NCBI GenBank assembly: GCA_007133095.1
Contig: SLNK01000034.1
Span: 1 to 22,738, forward strand
Direction: 5' to 3'
Length of the DNA: 22,738 nucleotides
DNA from: Candidatus Peregrinibacteria bacterium
GTDB taxonomy: Bacteria; Patescibacteriota; Gracilibacteria; UBA1369; LOWO2-01-FULL-3
Under the pieces are notes generated by a model. It had not been told where the DNA came from and did not search any database. It was given only the letters and a program-made list of their open reading frames with translations. How positions within the stretch are numbered: position 1 is the first letter of the stretch; each line of letters opens with the position of its first letter. This document shows positions 12,510 through 20,632 of the stretch, one piece after another. The position numbers and the translations under genes are program-made.

Positions 12510-14531
12510 ATGAGCAAGGATGAAGCCAAAAAAAGGATAGAGAAGCTGAGAGAAAAAATAAACGACTTAAATTACAAATATTTCGTACTGGATCAAAGTG
12601 AGGTTGATGAGTCCGTAAGGGATTCCCTAAAACGCGAACTCATAGAATTGGAAAGTGAATTTCCGCAATATATAACCCCGGACTCTCCGACACAACGAGT
12701 GGGTAGTGTTCTATCGGGCAAATTTAAAAAAGTCCCTCACAAATATCAAAAGAAAAGTCTTTCTGATGTATTCGGCTATGAAGAGATAAGAGAATGGCAC
12801 AAAAGGATACGGAAGATGGTCCCGGAAGAAATGGAATTCGTTTGTGAACTTAAAATTGATGGTCTAAACATAAGCGTACAATACGAGAAGGGGATTTTTG
12901 TTAGAGCTTTGACGCGTGGAGACGGAAAAACGGGAGAAAACGTAACTCATACCGTTAAAACAATACAATCCGTACCGTTAAAACTAAACGAAGAGTTGGA
13001 CATCGAGGTTTCCGGAGAAGTTTTTCTTCCAAAAAAAAGCTTTATTAGGCTGAATGAGGAGCAAGAGAAAAAAGGTGCGGCGCTTTTCGCAAATCCTAGA
13101 AATGCAGCTGCGGGGACAATAAGGCAACTTGATCCGAAAATAGCATCCGGAAGAAACTTGGACATGTTTTTCTATCACTTGAACGTAGAAGGAGACAAGC
13201 AATATGCAAAAACACAGGAAGGCGCACTGAAAACTCTTAGAAAACTGGGGCTTAAAATTTGCGAATACTACAAAAAAGTAAGTTCTATCGATGAGATTGT
13301 GTCTTTCTGCGAGGATTGGGGTAAGCACAGAGATTCTCTGCCCTTCGAAATAGACGGCATCGTAATAAAGGTCAACGATTTAGACCAACAAAAGAGATTG
13401 GGCTTTACGGCAAAAGCGCCAAGATACGCAATAGCCTACAAGTTTCCTGCACAAGAGGTCTCAAGCAGGATAATGAACATAATCCTGCAAGTTGGAAGGA
13501 CCGGGGCTATAACACCCGTCGCGGTAATGAAGCCGACTTTAGTGGCCGGGAGCGTAGTATCAAGAGCCACATTGCACAACGAAGATGAAATAAAAAAGAA
13601 AGACATAAGAATAGGGGACACCGTAATAATAAGAAAAGCCGGCGACGTGATCCCGGAGGTGGTTGAGGTTATCAAGGACCTGAGACAGGGGACGGAAAGA
13701 AAATTCGAATTTCCTTCCGAATGCCCGATGTGTGGATCCCCGATAGAAAGAAAAAAAGGAATGGCTGCATATTATTGCACAAACAAAAAATGCTACGCGG
13801 TTGAAAGGGAAAAGATAAGCCATTTCGTGTCGAAAAAAGGTTTTAATATAGACGGATTGGGGGAAAAAGTTGTCACGCAGTTGATGGAAGGGGGATTGAT
13901 AAGAGACCCGGCGGACATATTTTTCTTACAACCCGAAGAAGTCATGGGACTAAGCCTCTTCCAGGAAAAACGAACAAAAAAATTGTTCAAGAGTGTGGAG
14001 GAATCGAAAAAAATAGATTTGGACAGATTTTTGTTCGCTTTGGGAATAAGATATCTGGGTGAGCAGAGCAGTTTTGATTTTGCAAAATTTTTAAAGCAAA
14101 TAGACGATTTCCGAGAATCTGCGGACATAAAAACGCTTGCCGGTACGGTGCGGGATTTTTCTCCGGTAAGAATAAAAAACATAGATGGAGTCGGAGAAAA
14201 AATGGGAGCCGCAATATATGATTGGTTTCACGATGAGAGCAATATTGAATATCTCGATAAACTTCAAAGAGCCGGAGTTGAATTGATCTTGAAGGAGGAA
14301 GGAGGAGATGAACTCGAAGGAAAAAACTTTGTATTAACGGGGACTTTGGAATCCATGACCAGAGATCAAGCAAAGGGGCTGATAAAATCGAAAGGAGGAA
14401 AAGTGACTTCTTCCGTCACAAAAGAAACCGATTTCTTGGTGGCCGGGGCATCGGCGGGCTCAAAACTTAAAAAAGCAAAAGAATTGGGAGTGAAAATAAT
14501 AGAAGAAGAAGATTTTAAAAAACTTTTCTAA
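12510..14531 (+). CDS. ligA: NAD+-dependent DNA ligase
   Basis: LigA seals nicks in replication and repair with NAD+ as cofactor. The 673-residue protein has the full domain order: Ia (1-65), adenylation domain with the nucleophile K115 in ELKIDGLNIS, OB fold (VGRTGAITPVA, ATLHNEDEI), a zinc finger (CPMC from residue 405, then YYCTNKKC), HhH repeats (ISHFVSKKGFNIDGLGEK, IKNIDGVGEKMG) and a C-terminal BRCT domain (GKNFVLTGTLESMTRDQAK). Domain Ia, which grips the NMN part of NAD+, is divergent: F25 stands where E. coli has H23, and VR where it has Y35. Y24, D33 and SPTQRVG are kept. The stop shares four bases with the opposing dnaX stop. Confidence 0.97.
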   Translation: MSKDEAKKRIEKLREKINDLNYKYFVLDQSEVDESVRDSLKRELIELESEFPQYITPDSPTQRVGSVLSGKFKKVPHKYQKKSLSDVFGYEEIREWHKRIRKMVPEEMEFVCELKIDGLNISVQYEKGIFVRALTRGDGKTGENVTHTVKTIQSVPLKLNEELDIEVSGEVFLPKKSFIRLNEEQEKKGAALFANPRNAAAGTIRQLDPKIASGRNLDMFFYHLNVEGDKQYAKTQEGALKTLRKLGLKICEYYKKVSSIDEIVSFCEDWGKHRDSLPFEIDGIVIKVNDLDQQKRLGFTAKAPRYAIAYKFPAQEVSSRIMNIILQVGRTGAITPVAVMKPTLVAGSVVSRATLHNEDEIKKKDIRIGDTVIIRKAGDVIPEVVEVIKDLRQGTERKFEFPSECPMCGSPIERKKGMAAYYCTNKKCYAVEREKISHFVSKKGFNIDGLGEKVVTQLMEGGLIRDPADIFFLQPEEVMGLSLFQEKRTKKLFKSVEESKKIDLDRFLFALGIRYLGEQSSFDFAKFLKQIDDFRESADIKTLAGTVRDFSPVRIKNIDGVGEKMGAAIYDWFHDESNIEYLDKLQRAGVELILKEEGGDELEGKNFVLTGTLESMTRDQAKGLIKSKGGKVTSSVTKETDFLVAGASAGSKLKKAKELGVKIIEEEDFKKLF

Positions 14532-16033
14532 ACCAATTCTCCTCCAAAGATATTCAAGGCTTTATCAACATCATCTTTATCGGGATCCTTTCGTTCTTCG
14601 ACCACAGGCTTAAGATCAAGATCTTTTACTTTTGCAACAACTTTAATGCCGATACCAAAAAAATCTTTCATAACATTTTCAAGCTCGATTCTGTGGCCGC
14701 TCTCCATAATTTTTTCGCTGTGAAATGCGGTGTCAAAAGCAATATAAACCTGTTGATTGTCTACATTTAAAGGGACTCCGTTTTTCAGGGACATTTTTAG
14801 GGCGGGGGTTTTTATTCTTTCAACAACACGAGGCCATCTTTCCTTAAGACTTTCAAGAGTCAGATCAATTTTTTCTTCAAGTTTTTCTTCGGCCTTTTCG
14901 TTAGGAGACTGGACTTGTTTTGAGGAAGGGGCGGGTTGTGTGGGAGCTGATTCTGTTGAGGGAAGAGAAGCTTTATCCGGGGACGCGTCTTCTATTGAGA
15001 TTTTTTTGTCGAACGCTCCGCAAATTTCTATGACCGCCATCTCCAAGGCCAATTGGGGGATTCCATTGTCCAATTTTTGAGAAGCGGATTGGAAGACTTC
15101 TATCATATCCAAAAGTTGACCGGTGAGTTCTCTGTCTTCGGAGGCTACGCTTTTAAGCATATTTCGGCGCAAAAAATCGACAAATTCGTGTATGAATTGC
15201 CTTAAATCACTGCCTTGAGCGTGTAGTTCATGAATTATCTCAATGGATTCCGCAACATTCCTTCCCAAAAGGTGTTCATAAAGTTTTTCCAAAAGGCTGA
15301 AGTCACTGACCCCCAAGATATCCCGGACTTGATTGAATTTCAGTTTTTTATCAGTTGTCAATTGCTGGACAAGGCCTATCGCATCGCGAAGCCCACCGTC
15401 CACATATTTGCTTATAGCTTCAAGCGCACTGTCTTCCGCGGCTATACCCTCCTTTTGAGCGATATAGCTCAATCTTGTCATCAGGGCCTTGTTGCTTATA
15501 CGCGTAAAATTGAAACGTTGGCATCTGGAAACAATAGTGTCCGGAAGCTTGTGGACCTCCGTGGTTGCGAGTATGAAATAAGCATGATCCGGAGGTTCTT
15601 CCAAAGTCTTGAGCAAGGCGTTAAAAGCTTCCTTGGTCATCATGTGTACTTCATCTATTATGTAGATTTTTGACTTGGCTCTTGTCGGGGCGAATCTGAT
15701 CTTTTCCCGTAAATCACGGACTTCGTCTATACCGCGATTTGAAGCGGCGTCCACTTCTATCAGATCTATGAATTGGCCGGAATTTATCTCATTACAAAAA
15801 TCACATTCGTTGCAGGGGTCAAATCCCTCTTGAAGATTGGTACAAGTAAGTGCTTTTGCCATCAGTCTGGCAGCAGAAGTTTTTCCTGTCCCGCGCGGTC
15901 CGGCAAAAAGATATGCGTGAGAAACATGACCACTTTTTAAGGCATTTATCAAAATGGTTTTTATGTGATCCTGCCCAACAAGATTGTCAAAATTGTGAGG
16001 TCTATATTTGCGATACAGCGAGAAAGTTTCCAT
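14528..16033 (-). CDS. dnaX: DNA polymerase III subunit gamma/tau
   Basis: This is the clamp-loader ATPase of the replisome. I chose the ATG at 16033, which gives METFSLYRKYRP, the standard family start, and 501 residues. A TTG at 16048 in the same frame would add five residues and is less likely. Walker A is GPRGTGKTSAAR (K51). The zinc module has C64, C74, C77 and C80. IYIIDEVHMM is Walker B, and LATTEVHKLPDTIVSRCQRFNF contains sensor 1 and the SRC arginine finger. Domain III ends near 350. A Ser/Pro/Glu-rich linker and a small C-terminal domain follow, as in tau. It lies 40 nt downstream of a glycosyltransferase gene on the same strand. There is no obvious slippery A/T heptamer for a gamma form, but I did not test this exhaustively. 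Confidence 0.96.
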   Translation of the reverse strand: METFSLYRKYRPHNFDNLVGQDHIKTILINALKSGHVSHAYLFAGPRGTGKTSAARLMAKALTCTNLQEGFDPCNECDFCNEINSGQFIDLIEVDAASNRGIDEVRDLREKIRFAPTRAKSKIYIIDEVHMMTKEAFNALLKTLEEPPDHAYFILATTEVHKLPDTIVSRCQRFNFTRISNKALMTRLSYIAQKEGIAAEDSALEAISKYVDGGLRDAIGLVQQLTTDKKLKFNQVRDILGVSDFSLLEKLYEHLLGRNVAESIEIIHELHAQGSDLRQFIHEFVDFLRRNMLKSVASEDRELTGQLLDMIEVFQSASQKLDNGIPQLALEMAVIEICGAFDKKISIEDASPDKASLPSTESAPTQPAPSSKQVQSPNEKAEEKLEEKIDLTLESLKERWPRVVERIKTPALKMSLKNGVPLNVDNQQVYIAFDTAFHSEKIMESGHRIELENVMKDFFGIGIKVVAKVKDLDLKPVVEERKDPDKDDVDKALNIFGGELV

Positions 16034-16057
16034 AAAACTTATTATCAAGGGAAGCGA

Positions 16058-16063
16058 ATATTA
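16058..16063 (-). promoter_or_regulatory. Candidate extended -10 for dnaX
   Basis: TGTGCTAATAT on the minus strand provides TAATAT at 16063-16058 with an upstream TG and a weak -35 (TTAGAA, 18-nt spacer) inside the end of the glycosyltransferase gene. Confidence 0.35.
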
Positions 16064-16073
16064 GCACAAATAA

Positions 16074-17162
16074 CTAAAGGGTTCTAATTTTTTGGCGAAT
16101 TTTATTCTCGAAAACGCTTGTTGAAAATTGCAACGCATGCCTTCTGATTGTGTGAGGAGAGTAAAATTTTTCGTTATACATAAGTCTGGCTAGTCCGTCT
16201 TCCATCGATTCCACGTTCGGCTCGAAAAAGAATTCGCCTGTTTTTCCGGAGATAACTGTTTCCGTAACTCCTCCTTTCCCATATGCGAGCACGGGCTTGC
16301 CGCATGCCATAGCTTCAACGGGAGTAATCCCAAAGTCCTCTTCTCCCGGAAATATGAGTGCTCTGCAATTTTGCAGATACTCCTCAACCACCTTATCTTC
16401 TTTGAATCCCAGAAATTCGATGTTGTCCCCGGCTATATTTTCCAAGTATTTTCTATGAGATCCCTCCCCGATAATAACAAGGCGACGCCCGATTTTATTG
16501 AATAACTGAACCGCCAGATCAATTTTCTTATAAGGAGTAAGAGCGGAAACGATTAAAAAATAATCGGAATGGCCTGATTTTGCTCTAAATCTTTCGGTAT
16601 CAACGGGGGGATAAATTACATCACTGGGAACCGAATAATATTTTTTTAATCTTTTCCCGACATGCATGGAATTTGAAATATAACAATCGGGTCTGTCCGC
16701 GGCCAATCGATCCCACTCACGCAGATATTTTATCAATGGCGTATAAAAAAGAGATTTAAAGCCGCGTATTTTATTTTCCTTCCTATATTCGTTCGTCCAA
16801 TCCCACGCATAACGCATGGGGGAGTGGCAATAACAAAGATGTTTGGTGTCCAGAGATGTTATTATTCCGTGAGAATAAGAACTGCTAGAACTTATTACCA
16901 AGTCATAGTCCTTAAAGTTCATTTCCTCTACTGCGCGCGGCATTTTATACGTAAGAAACTTATATCTGTTCCTGATGAATCGCGGGTAAGATTGCAAAAA
17001 AGAAGGGCGGACTTTCTCCTTAGGGAAGATTTCTCCGACAGCTTCTTCATCGTAAAGTAAAGTATAAACGGGAGCATTGGGAAACATTCGCATCAAAACC
17101 GCTGTGACGCGCTCAGCACCGCCCAACTTGAGAAGAAAATCGTGAACTATAGCTACTTTCAT
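16074..17162 (-). CDS. GT4-family glycosyltransferase
   Basis: The 362-residue protein has the GT-B fold pattern of family 4, probably a mannosyl- or related transferase acting on the cytosolic side during glycan or lipopolysaccharide-like polymer assembly. The N-terminal Rossmann segment MKVAIVHDFLLKLGGAERV is typical of WbaZ-like enzymes. ISNSMHVGKRLKKYYSVPSDVIYPPVD marks the start of the second domain. The donor site has E-x7-E in FPGEEDFGITPVEAMACGKPVLAYGKGGVTETV. The substrate cannot be told from sequence. A terminator at 17182-17200 separates it from the lipoprotein gene upstream, so it needs its own promoter or read-through. dnaX follows 40 nt downstream. Confidence 0.92.
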   Translation of the reverse strand: MKVAIVHDFLLKLGGAERVTAVLMRMFPNAPVYTLLYDEEAVGEIFPKEKVRPSFLQSYPRFIRNRYKFLTYKMPRAVEEMNFKDYDLVISSSSSYSHGIITSLDTKHLCYCHSPMRYAWDWTNEYRKENKIRGFKSLFYTPLIKYLREWDRLAADRPDCYISNSMHVGKRLKKYYSVPSDVIYPPVDTERFRAKSGHSDYFLIVSALTPYKKIDLAVQLFNKIGRRLVIIGEGSHRKYLENIAGDNIEFLGFKEDKVVEEYLQNCRALIFPGEEDFGITPVEAMACGKPVLAYGKGGVTETVISGKTGEFFFEPNVESMEDGLARLMYNEKFYSPHTIRRHALQFSTSVFENKIRQKIRTL

Positions 17163-17181
17163 AAGAAAAGGGGAAAAATTA

Positions 17182-17200
17182 AGGGCGCCGGAGGCGCCCC
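17182..17200 (-). terminator. Intrinsic terminator after the acidic lipoprotein gene
   Basis: On the minus strand GGGCGCC-TCC-GGCGCCC is followed by TTAATTTTT. It lies 32 nt after the lipoprotein stop and 20 nt before the glycosyltransferase start. Confidence 0.85.
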
Positions 17201-17231
17201 TAATCTACTCAATAAATTGAATATAAACAAG

Positions 17232-17654
17232 TTATTCCACTTCTTCTTCAAGCAAAACTTCTTCTTCTTCTTCTTCTTCTTCTTCAACTACAAAATCATC
17301 ATCAAATACAAAATCCTCTTGCTCGTCAAATGCATCCATCGCATCTATGAATTCTTGAGGAGCACAATCACGCAAAGCTTGCTTCACAGCCTCCTCCACT
17401 TCCGGCATGTCTTCATACTTCATTTGTAAAGCCATCATTTCTTCTTCATTATCAACATCAAACCCGTGCTTCTTGAAGATTTCTTTCACTTCGTCTTCAA
17501 CCAAACGTTCGTCTGTCATGTCAGCTTCAAAAATAAGGCATGTAGCCTCAACCATCGCAGAAATAAAACGTTCTTTTTCCGGCCTCGCATCAATACCTCC
17601 GCAAGCCGCAAGGAAAAAAGAAGCCATTACCGCCAAAGCTATTAACTTTTTCAT
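17232..17654 (-). CDS. Lipoprotein with acidic C-terminal tail, unknown function
   Basis: The start is set at ATG 17654 (MKKLIALAVM), giving 140 residues. The longer in-frame start at 17687 would fall inside the -10 box, so it is rejected. The signal peptide ends in lipobox LAAC, with lipidated C18. The mature part (about 25-105) is helical and has two further cysteines (ATCLIF and LRDCAPQE), which could form a disulfide. The tail is Asp/Glu-rich with runs of Glu. I do not recognise the family. Together with the heptad lipoprotein at 4892-5152 it makes two surface lipoproteins with extremely acidic C-termini in this window. A consensus promoter and a terminator mark it as monocistronic, so it may be highly expressed. 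Confidence 0.82.
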   Translation of the reverse strand: MKKLIALAVMASFFLAACGGIDARPEKERFISAMVEATCLIFEADMTDERLVEDEVKEIFKKHGFDVDNEEEMMALQMKYEDMPEVEEAVKQALRDCAPQEFIDAMDAFDEQEDFVFDDDFVVEEEEEEEEEVLLEEEVE

Positions 17655-17685
17655 AGTGAATATGTTAGGTAAATAAGTTATGGGC

Positions 17686-17713
17686 ATTATAGACCCTTAA
17701 AAAGCACTGTCAA
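17686..17713 (-). promoter_or_regulatory. Near-consensus promoter of the acidic lipoprotein
   Basis: On the minus strand TTGACA (17713-17708), a 16-nt spacer and TATAAT (17691-17686), both perfect hexamers. The -35 is embedded in the last codons of polX (Phe-Asp-Ser). The predicted start is near 17679, with a leader of about 25 nt. Confidence 0.88.
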
Positions 17714-19427
17714 ATTTTTTGAGAGGTAGTGTATTAACAATGTCTTTTGGTTCAAGCCATCCTCTTCTTGCAATTCCAACCCCGAATTTCATAAATCCGG
17801 GATTGTTGGTGTTGTGGGCATCGGTGTTTATAACGAATTTAGCGCCTTTATACTTGGCTGTCCTCACATACTTGTCGGTTAAATCAAGTCTCATCGGATG
17901 GGAGTTGATTTCAAGGCAAACATCATTGGCAACACATGCGTCTATGACCTTTTCCATATCAAATTCCATTTCGCCCCTTCTGTTAAGCAGACGACCGGTG
18001 GGATGTCCCAAAATTCGGGAATATGGATTCTCAATCGCAGAGATCAAACGTTTTGTTTGCTGATCCGAAGGGAGTCGGGCATACAAATGAGCACTTATTA
18101 TTACAACTTTCAATTCTTTTAAAATCTCATCGGGAAAATCCAAGGACCCGTCTTTTAAAATATCCACCTCGCAACCCTTGAAAATTTTTATCTTCCCTTT
18201 AAGTTTTTCATTCAACTTATCGATTTCTTTCCACTGTTTTTTTATGTCTTTCGTTCCCATTCCCCTGGTAACTCCAACAACGGAGGAGTGATCCGTAACG
18301 GCAAAGTATTCATATCCGCGGGCAATAAAAGCATCGGCCATCTCTTCAATACTGCATTCCCCGTCACTATAAGTGCTGTGAGAGTGGATATCGCCTTTAA
18401 TATCTTTTAATTCGATGAAACGAGGGAACTTTTTATGCTTTTGCGCATACTCTATTTCTCCATCGTTTTTGCGTAATTCCGGGATTATGAAGGGAAGACC
18501 GATGGACTCGAAAATTTCATCTTCCGTTTTGCCGGCAATTTTTTTGTCCCCTTTAAAGACTCCATATTCACTGATTTTCAGACCTTTCTTTTTTGCAAGA
18601 TCCCGTATTTTGATATTATGAGATTTATTGCCGGTAAAATAATGCAGAGCGGCCCCGAATTCGCTATCTTCAAGTACTCGCAAATCAACATCTATACCGC
18701 TCTCCAGGACAACGGTGGATTTTGTTTCGCCCTCCGCAACAACATTCAAAACTTCATCATACACAAGAAAATGGGACATTACAGTTTTTGCGCTCTTTGA
18801 AGGATCCTTGACGGTTACCAAAACATCTATATCTCCAATTGTCTCCTGCCAGCGCCTCAAGCTTCCCGCGTATTGTATTTTATCAACATATTTGCACTTC
18901 TTCATGTGCTCGATGTATCTCTCCGCTTCTCCCAAAGCTTCGTTTATCAAATGGCGTTTTGAAGAAAACTTCGCGTATTCTTCCAAAGCTTTCAAAATAT
19001 CTTCCTCGCTTTTAGGCCCCATTCCCTCCAACTCTCGCAATTTTTGCTGTTGAGCGGCCTTTTTAAGGTCCGCAAGTGTAGAAATTTTTAAATTGTAGAA
19101 AAACAATTTCACTTTTTTGGGGCCCACCCCGCGAAGTTTCAGCATCTCCAGCAGACCTTCCGGAAAACTTTTCTTTAGGTCCTCGTGTTCCTTGCATTTT
19201 CCGGTCTGAATAAGCTCAACAATTTTCTCTTCCAGAGCTTTCCCAATTCCCGGAATTTTTGGCAAAGAACCGGGACTTGTCTCAACAGCCTTTCTTAGAT
19301 CTTGAGCCAATCCCTCTACCGTCAAAGCGGCTTTTCTGTACGCATTAACTCTGAAAAAATCGGCTCCTTGAATGTCAAGGATATCCGCCATTTCTTCAAA
19401 AACCCGTGCAATCGCTTTATTGTCCAT
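17697..19427 (-). CDS. polX: Family X DNA polymerase with PHP domain (PolX)
   Basis: This repair polymerase fills short gaps, probably in base excision repair. The 576-residue protein has the usual PolX length. Two HhH modules are visible (IPGIGKALEEKIVEL about 58-72, LRGVGPKKVKLFF 98-110). The palm domain has D199 and D201 in GDIDVLVT and D248 in DVDLRV. GNKSHN in the thumb follows. The C-terminal PHP domain starts near 344 with GDIHSHSTYSDG (H348, H350) and continues with TDHS, GCEVDIL, ILGHPTGR, EINSHP and NTDAHN. It is therefore expected to have 3'-5' exonuclease or AP-endonuclease activity. The start overlaps the upstream glycosyltransferase stop by 11 nt. Confidence 0.97.
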   Translation of the reverse strand: MDNKAIARVFEEMADILDIQGADFFRVNAYRKAALTVEGLAQDLRKAVETSPGSLPKIPGIGKALEEKIVELIQTGKCKEHEDLKKSFPEGLLEMLKLRGVGPKKVKLFFYNLKISTLADLKKAAQQQKLRELEGMGPKSEEDILKALEEYAKFSSKRHLINEALGEAERYIEHMKKCKYVDKIQYAGSLRRWQETIGDIDVLVTVKDPSKSAKTVMSHFLVYDEVLNVVAEGETKSTVVLESGIDVDLRVLEDSEFGAALHYFTGNKSHNIKIRDLAKKKGLKISEYGVFKGDKKIAGKTEDEIFESIGLPFIIPELRKNDGEIEYAQKHKKFPRFIELKDIKGDIHSHSTYSDGECSIEEMADAFIARGYEYFAVTDHSSVVGVTRGMGTKDIKKQWKEIDKLNEKLKGKIKIFKGCEVDILKDGSLDFPDEILKELKVVIISAHLYARLPSDQQTKRLISAIENPYSRILGHPTGRLLNRRGEMEFDMEKVIDACVANDVCLEINSHPMRLDLTDKYVRTAKYKGAKFVINTDAHNTNNPGFMKFGVGIARRGWLEPKDIVNTLPLKKFDSAF

Positions 19428-20514
19428 ATAGTACTTTTAAGGTTTCTTTTGCTGCTTTCTCCCAAGAAAAATCTTTCAATCGAGCGTGTCCCTCTTTTAC
19501 GAGTTCTCTTACATATTCGTCGTCTTGCGCAAGAATTTCAATCTTTTCCGCAATGCAGGCGGCGTCATAAGGGTCCACATAAAGAACGGCATCTTTGCCC
19601 ACTTCCGGCATTGAAGATAAATTGGAAGTAAGAACGGGCTTCCCATGATAAAAGGCTTCCAGAATAGGCAATCCAAATCCTTCATAAAGTGAACAAAATG
19701 CAAAAACCCTGCAATATTTGTACAAAGCGTGTTTCTCTTCCTCGGTAATATATCCGGGCATGATAACGCTGTCTCCAAGATTCAACTCCCTGACAGTTCT
19801 TAGAATTCCGGAAAACCCGACACCTCTTTTCCCCGCCAAAATCAACTTAAAATGGGGATGCCTTTTATGAAAAATGGAAAAAGCTCTCACTAATCTTTCC
19901 AGATTTTTCTTGCTTTCAAGTCTTCCGACAAAAAGCACATACGGGGTCGAAGGGGTTATATCGAAATACTTAAAAACATCGGACGTATGGAAAATATTAT
20001 TATCAACAGGTGGAGGAGGCTCAAAGCCATGATCTATGTGAACAATTTTTTCCGGCGGACAATTATAAAACACGGCCAAATCCTCAGCGGTTGCAGTGCT
20101 TGGGACAATGATCTTATCCGCCCTGCGAACAGCTCGCCTCGTACTTCTGTCAAGATGTTGGTATTGAAAGAACGAATAAGAACTTTTTAGATAACGAAAA
20201 GCGACGTCATGGATGGTGATAACGCTTCTTTTGGGCAGAGTGAGAGGAAGAGTGTGAGAGGGAACAAAAAGAACATCCGGCGGATTCTTCTTCATCTCTT
20301 TTGAAAGAGCTTTTAGCGTCCAAAACCTTTTTGCGGGAAGCACACGATTTTCGGCATCCGTAAGAGATAAAACTTCCCGCGAATACAAAATAAGCCGATC
20401 CCCGGACTTCCCGTCAAACTCTTTTTGTAAAGCGTTTATAATGTGCCAACTGTACCATTCAACTCCGGTCGCCCCGTCCGCTTTATAACGTGACGCGTCA
20501 ATTGCTATGTTCAT
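19417..20514 (-). CDS. GT4-family glycosyltransferase
   Basis: I use ATG 20514 (MNIAIDASRYK, 365 residues). The longer frame from 20538 adds a short segment that would overlap the probable -10. The GT-B features are NIAIDASRYKADGATGVEWYSWH at the N-terminus, VITIHDVAFRY, IIVPSTATAEDLAVFY, VLFVGRLESKKNLERLVRAF at the second domain, and the donor-site motif CSLYEGFGLPILEAFYHGKPVLTS. It resembles mannosyltransferases that build cell-surface glycans, but the donor and acceptor are unknown. It is translationally coupled to polX, an odd functional pairing probably due to compaction. The promoter region contains a near-copy of the 3' end of comF. Confidence 0.92.
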   Translation of the reverse strand: MNIAIDASRYKADGATGVEWYSWHIINALQKEFDGKSGDRLILYSREVLSLTDAENRVLPAKRFWTLKALSKEMKKNPPDVLFVPSHTLPLTLPKRSVITIHDVAFRYLKSSYSFFQYQHLDRSTRRAVRRADKIIVPSTATAEDLAVFYNCPPEKIVHIDHGFEPPPPVDNNIFHTSDVFKYFDITPSTPYVLFVGRLESKKNLERLVRAFSIFHKRHPHFKLILAGKRGVGFSGILRTVRELNLGDSVIMPGYITEEEKHALYKYCRVFAFCSLYEGFGLPILEAFYHGKPVLTSNLSSMPEVGKDAVLYVDPYDAACIAEKIEILAQDDEYVRELVKEGHARLKDFSWEKAAKETLKVLYGQ

Positions 20515-20522
20515 ACGGGAAC

Positions 20523-20528
20523 ATATTA
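20523..20528 (-). promoter_or_regulatory. Candidate extended -10 for the GT4-polX unit
   Basis: TTTTGCTAATATG on the minus strand gives TAATAT (20528-20523) with TGC before it. Transcription would start within a few nt of the ATG at 20514, so the mRNA could be nearly leaderless. Confidence 0.4.
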
Positions 20529-20632
20529 GCAAAATCATCTCACTCTATCCAGCACAAGAACAAAAATATCTTTTAAGCTCACGCAAAATCATCCGCGCTC
20601 ACGCAAAATCATCTCACTCTGGCCAGCACAAG
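20529..20632. repeat. Duplicated 3' end of comF (30-bp direct repeats 74 bp apart)
   Basis: GCAAAATCATCTCACTCT, two differing bases, then CCAGCACAAG occurs at 20529-20558 and 20603-20632 (28 of 30 identical). Between them GCTCACGCAAAATCAT occurs exactly at 20577-20592 and again at 20597-20612. The right-hand copy contains the comF stop codon. The left-hand copy lies just upstream of the glycosyltransferase promoter. Confidence 0.9.

Noticed and set aside
17142..17429. Plus-strand Phe-rich ORF
   Set aside because: It is antisense to the Glu-rich tail of the lipoprotein and crosses its terminator.
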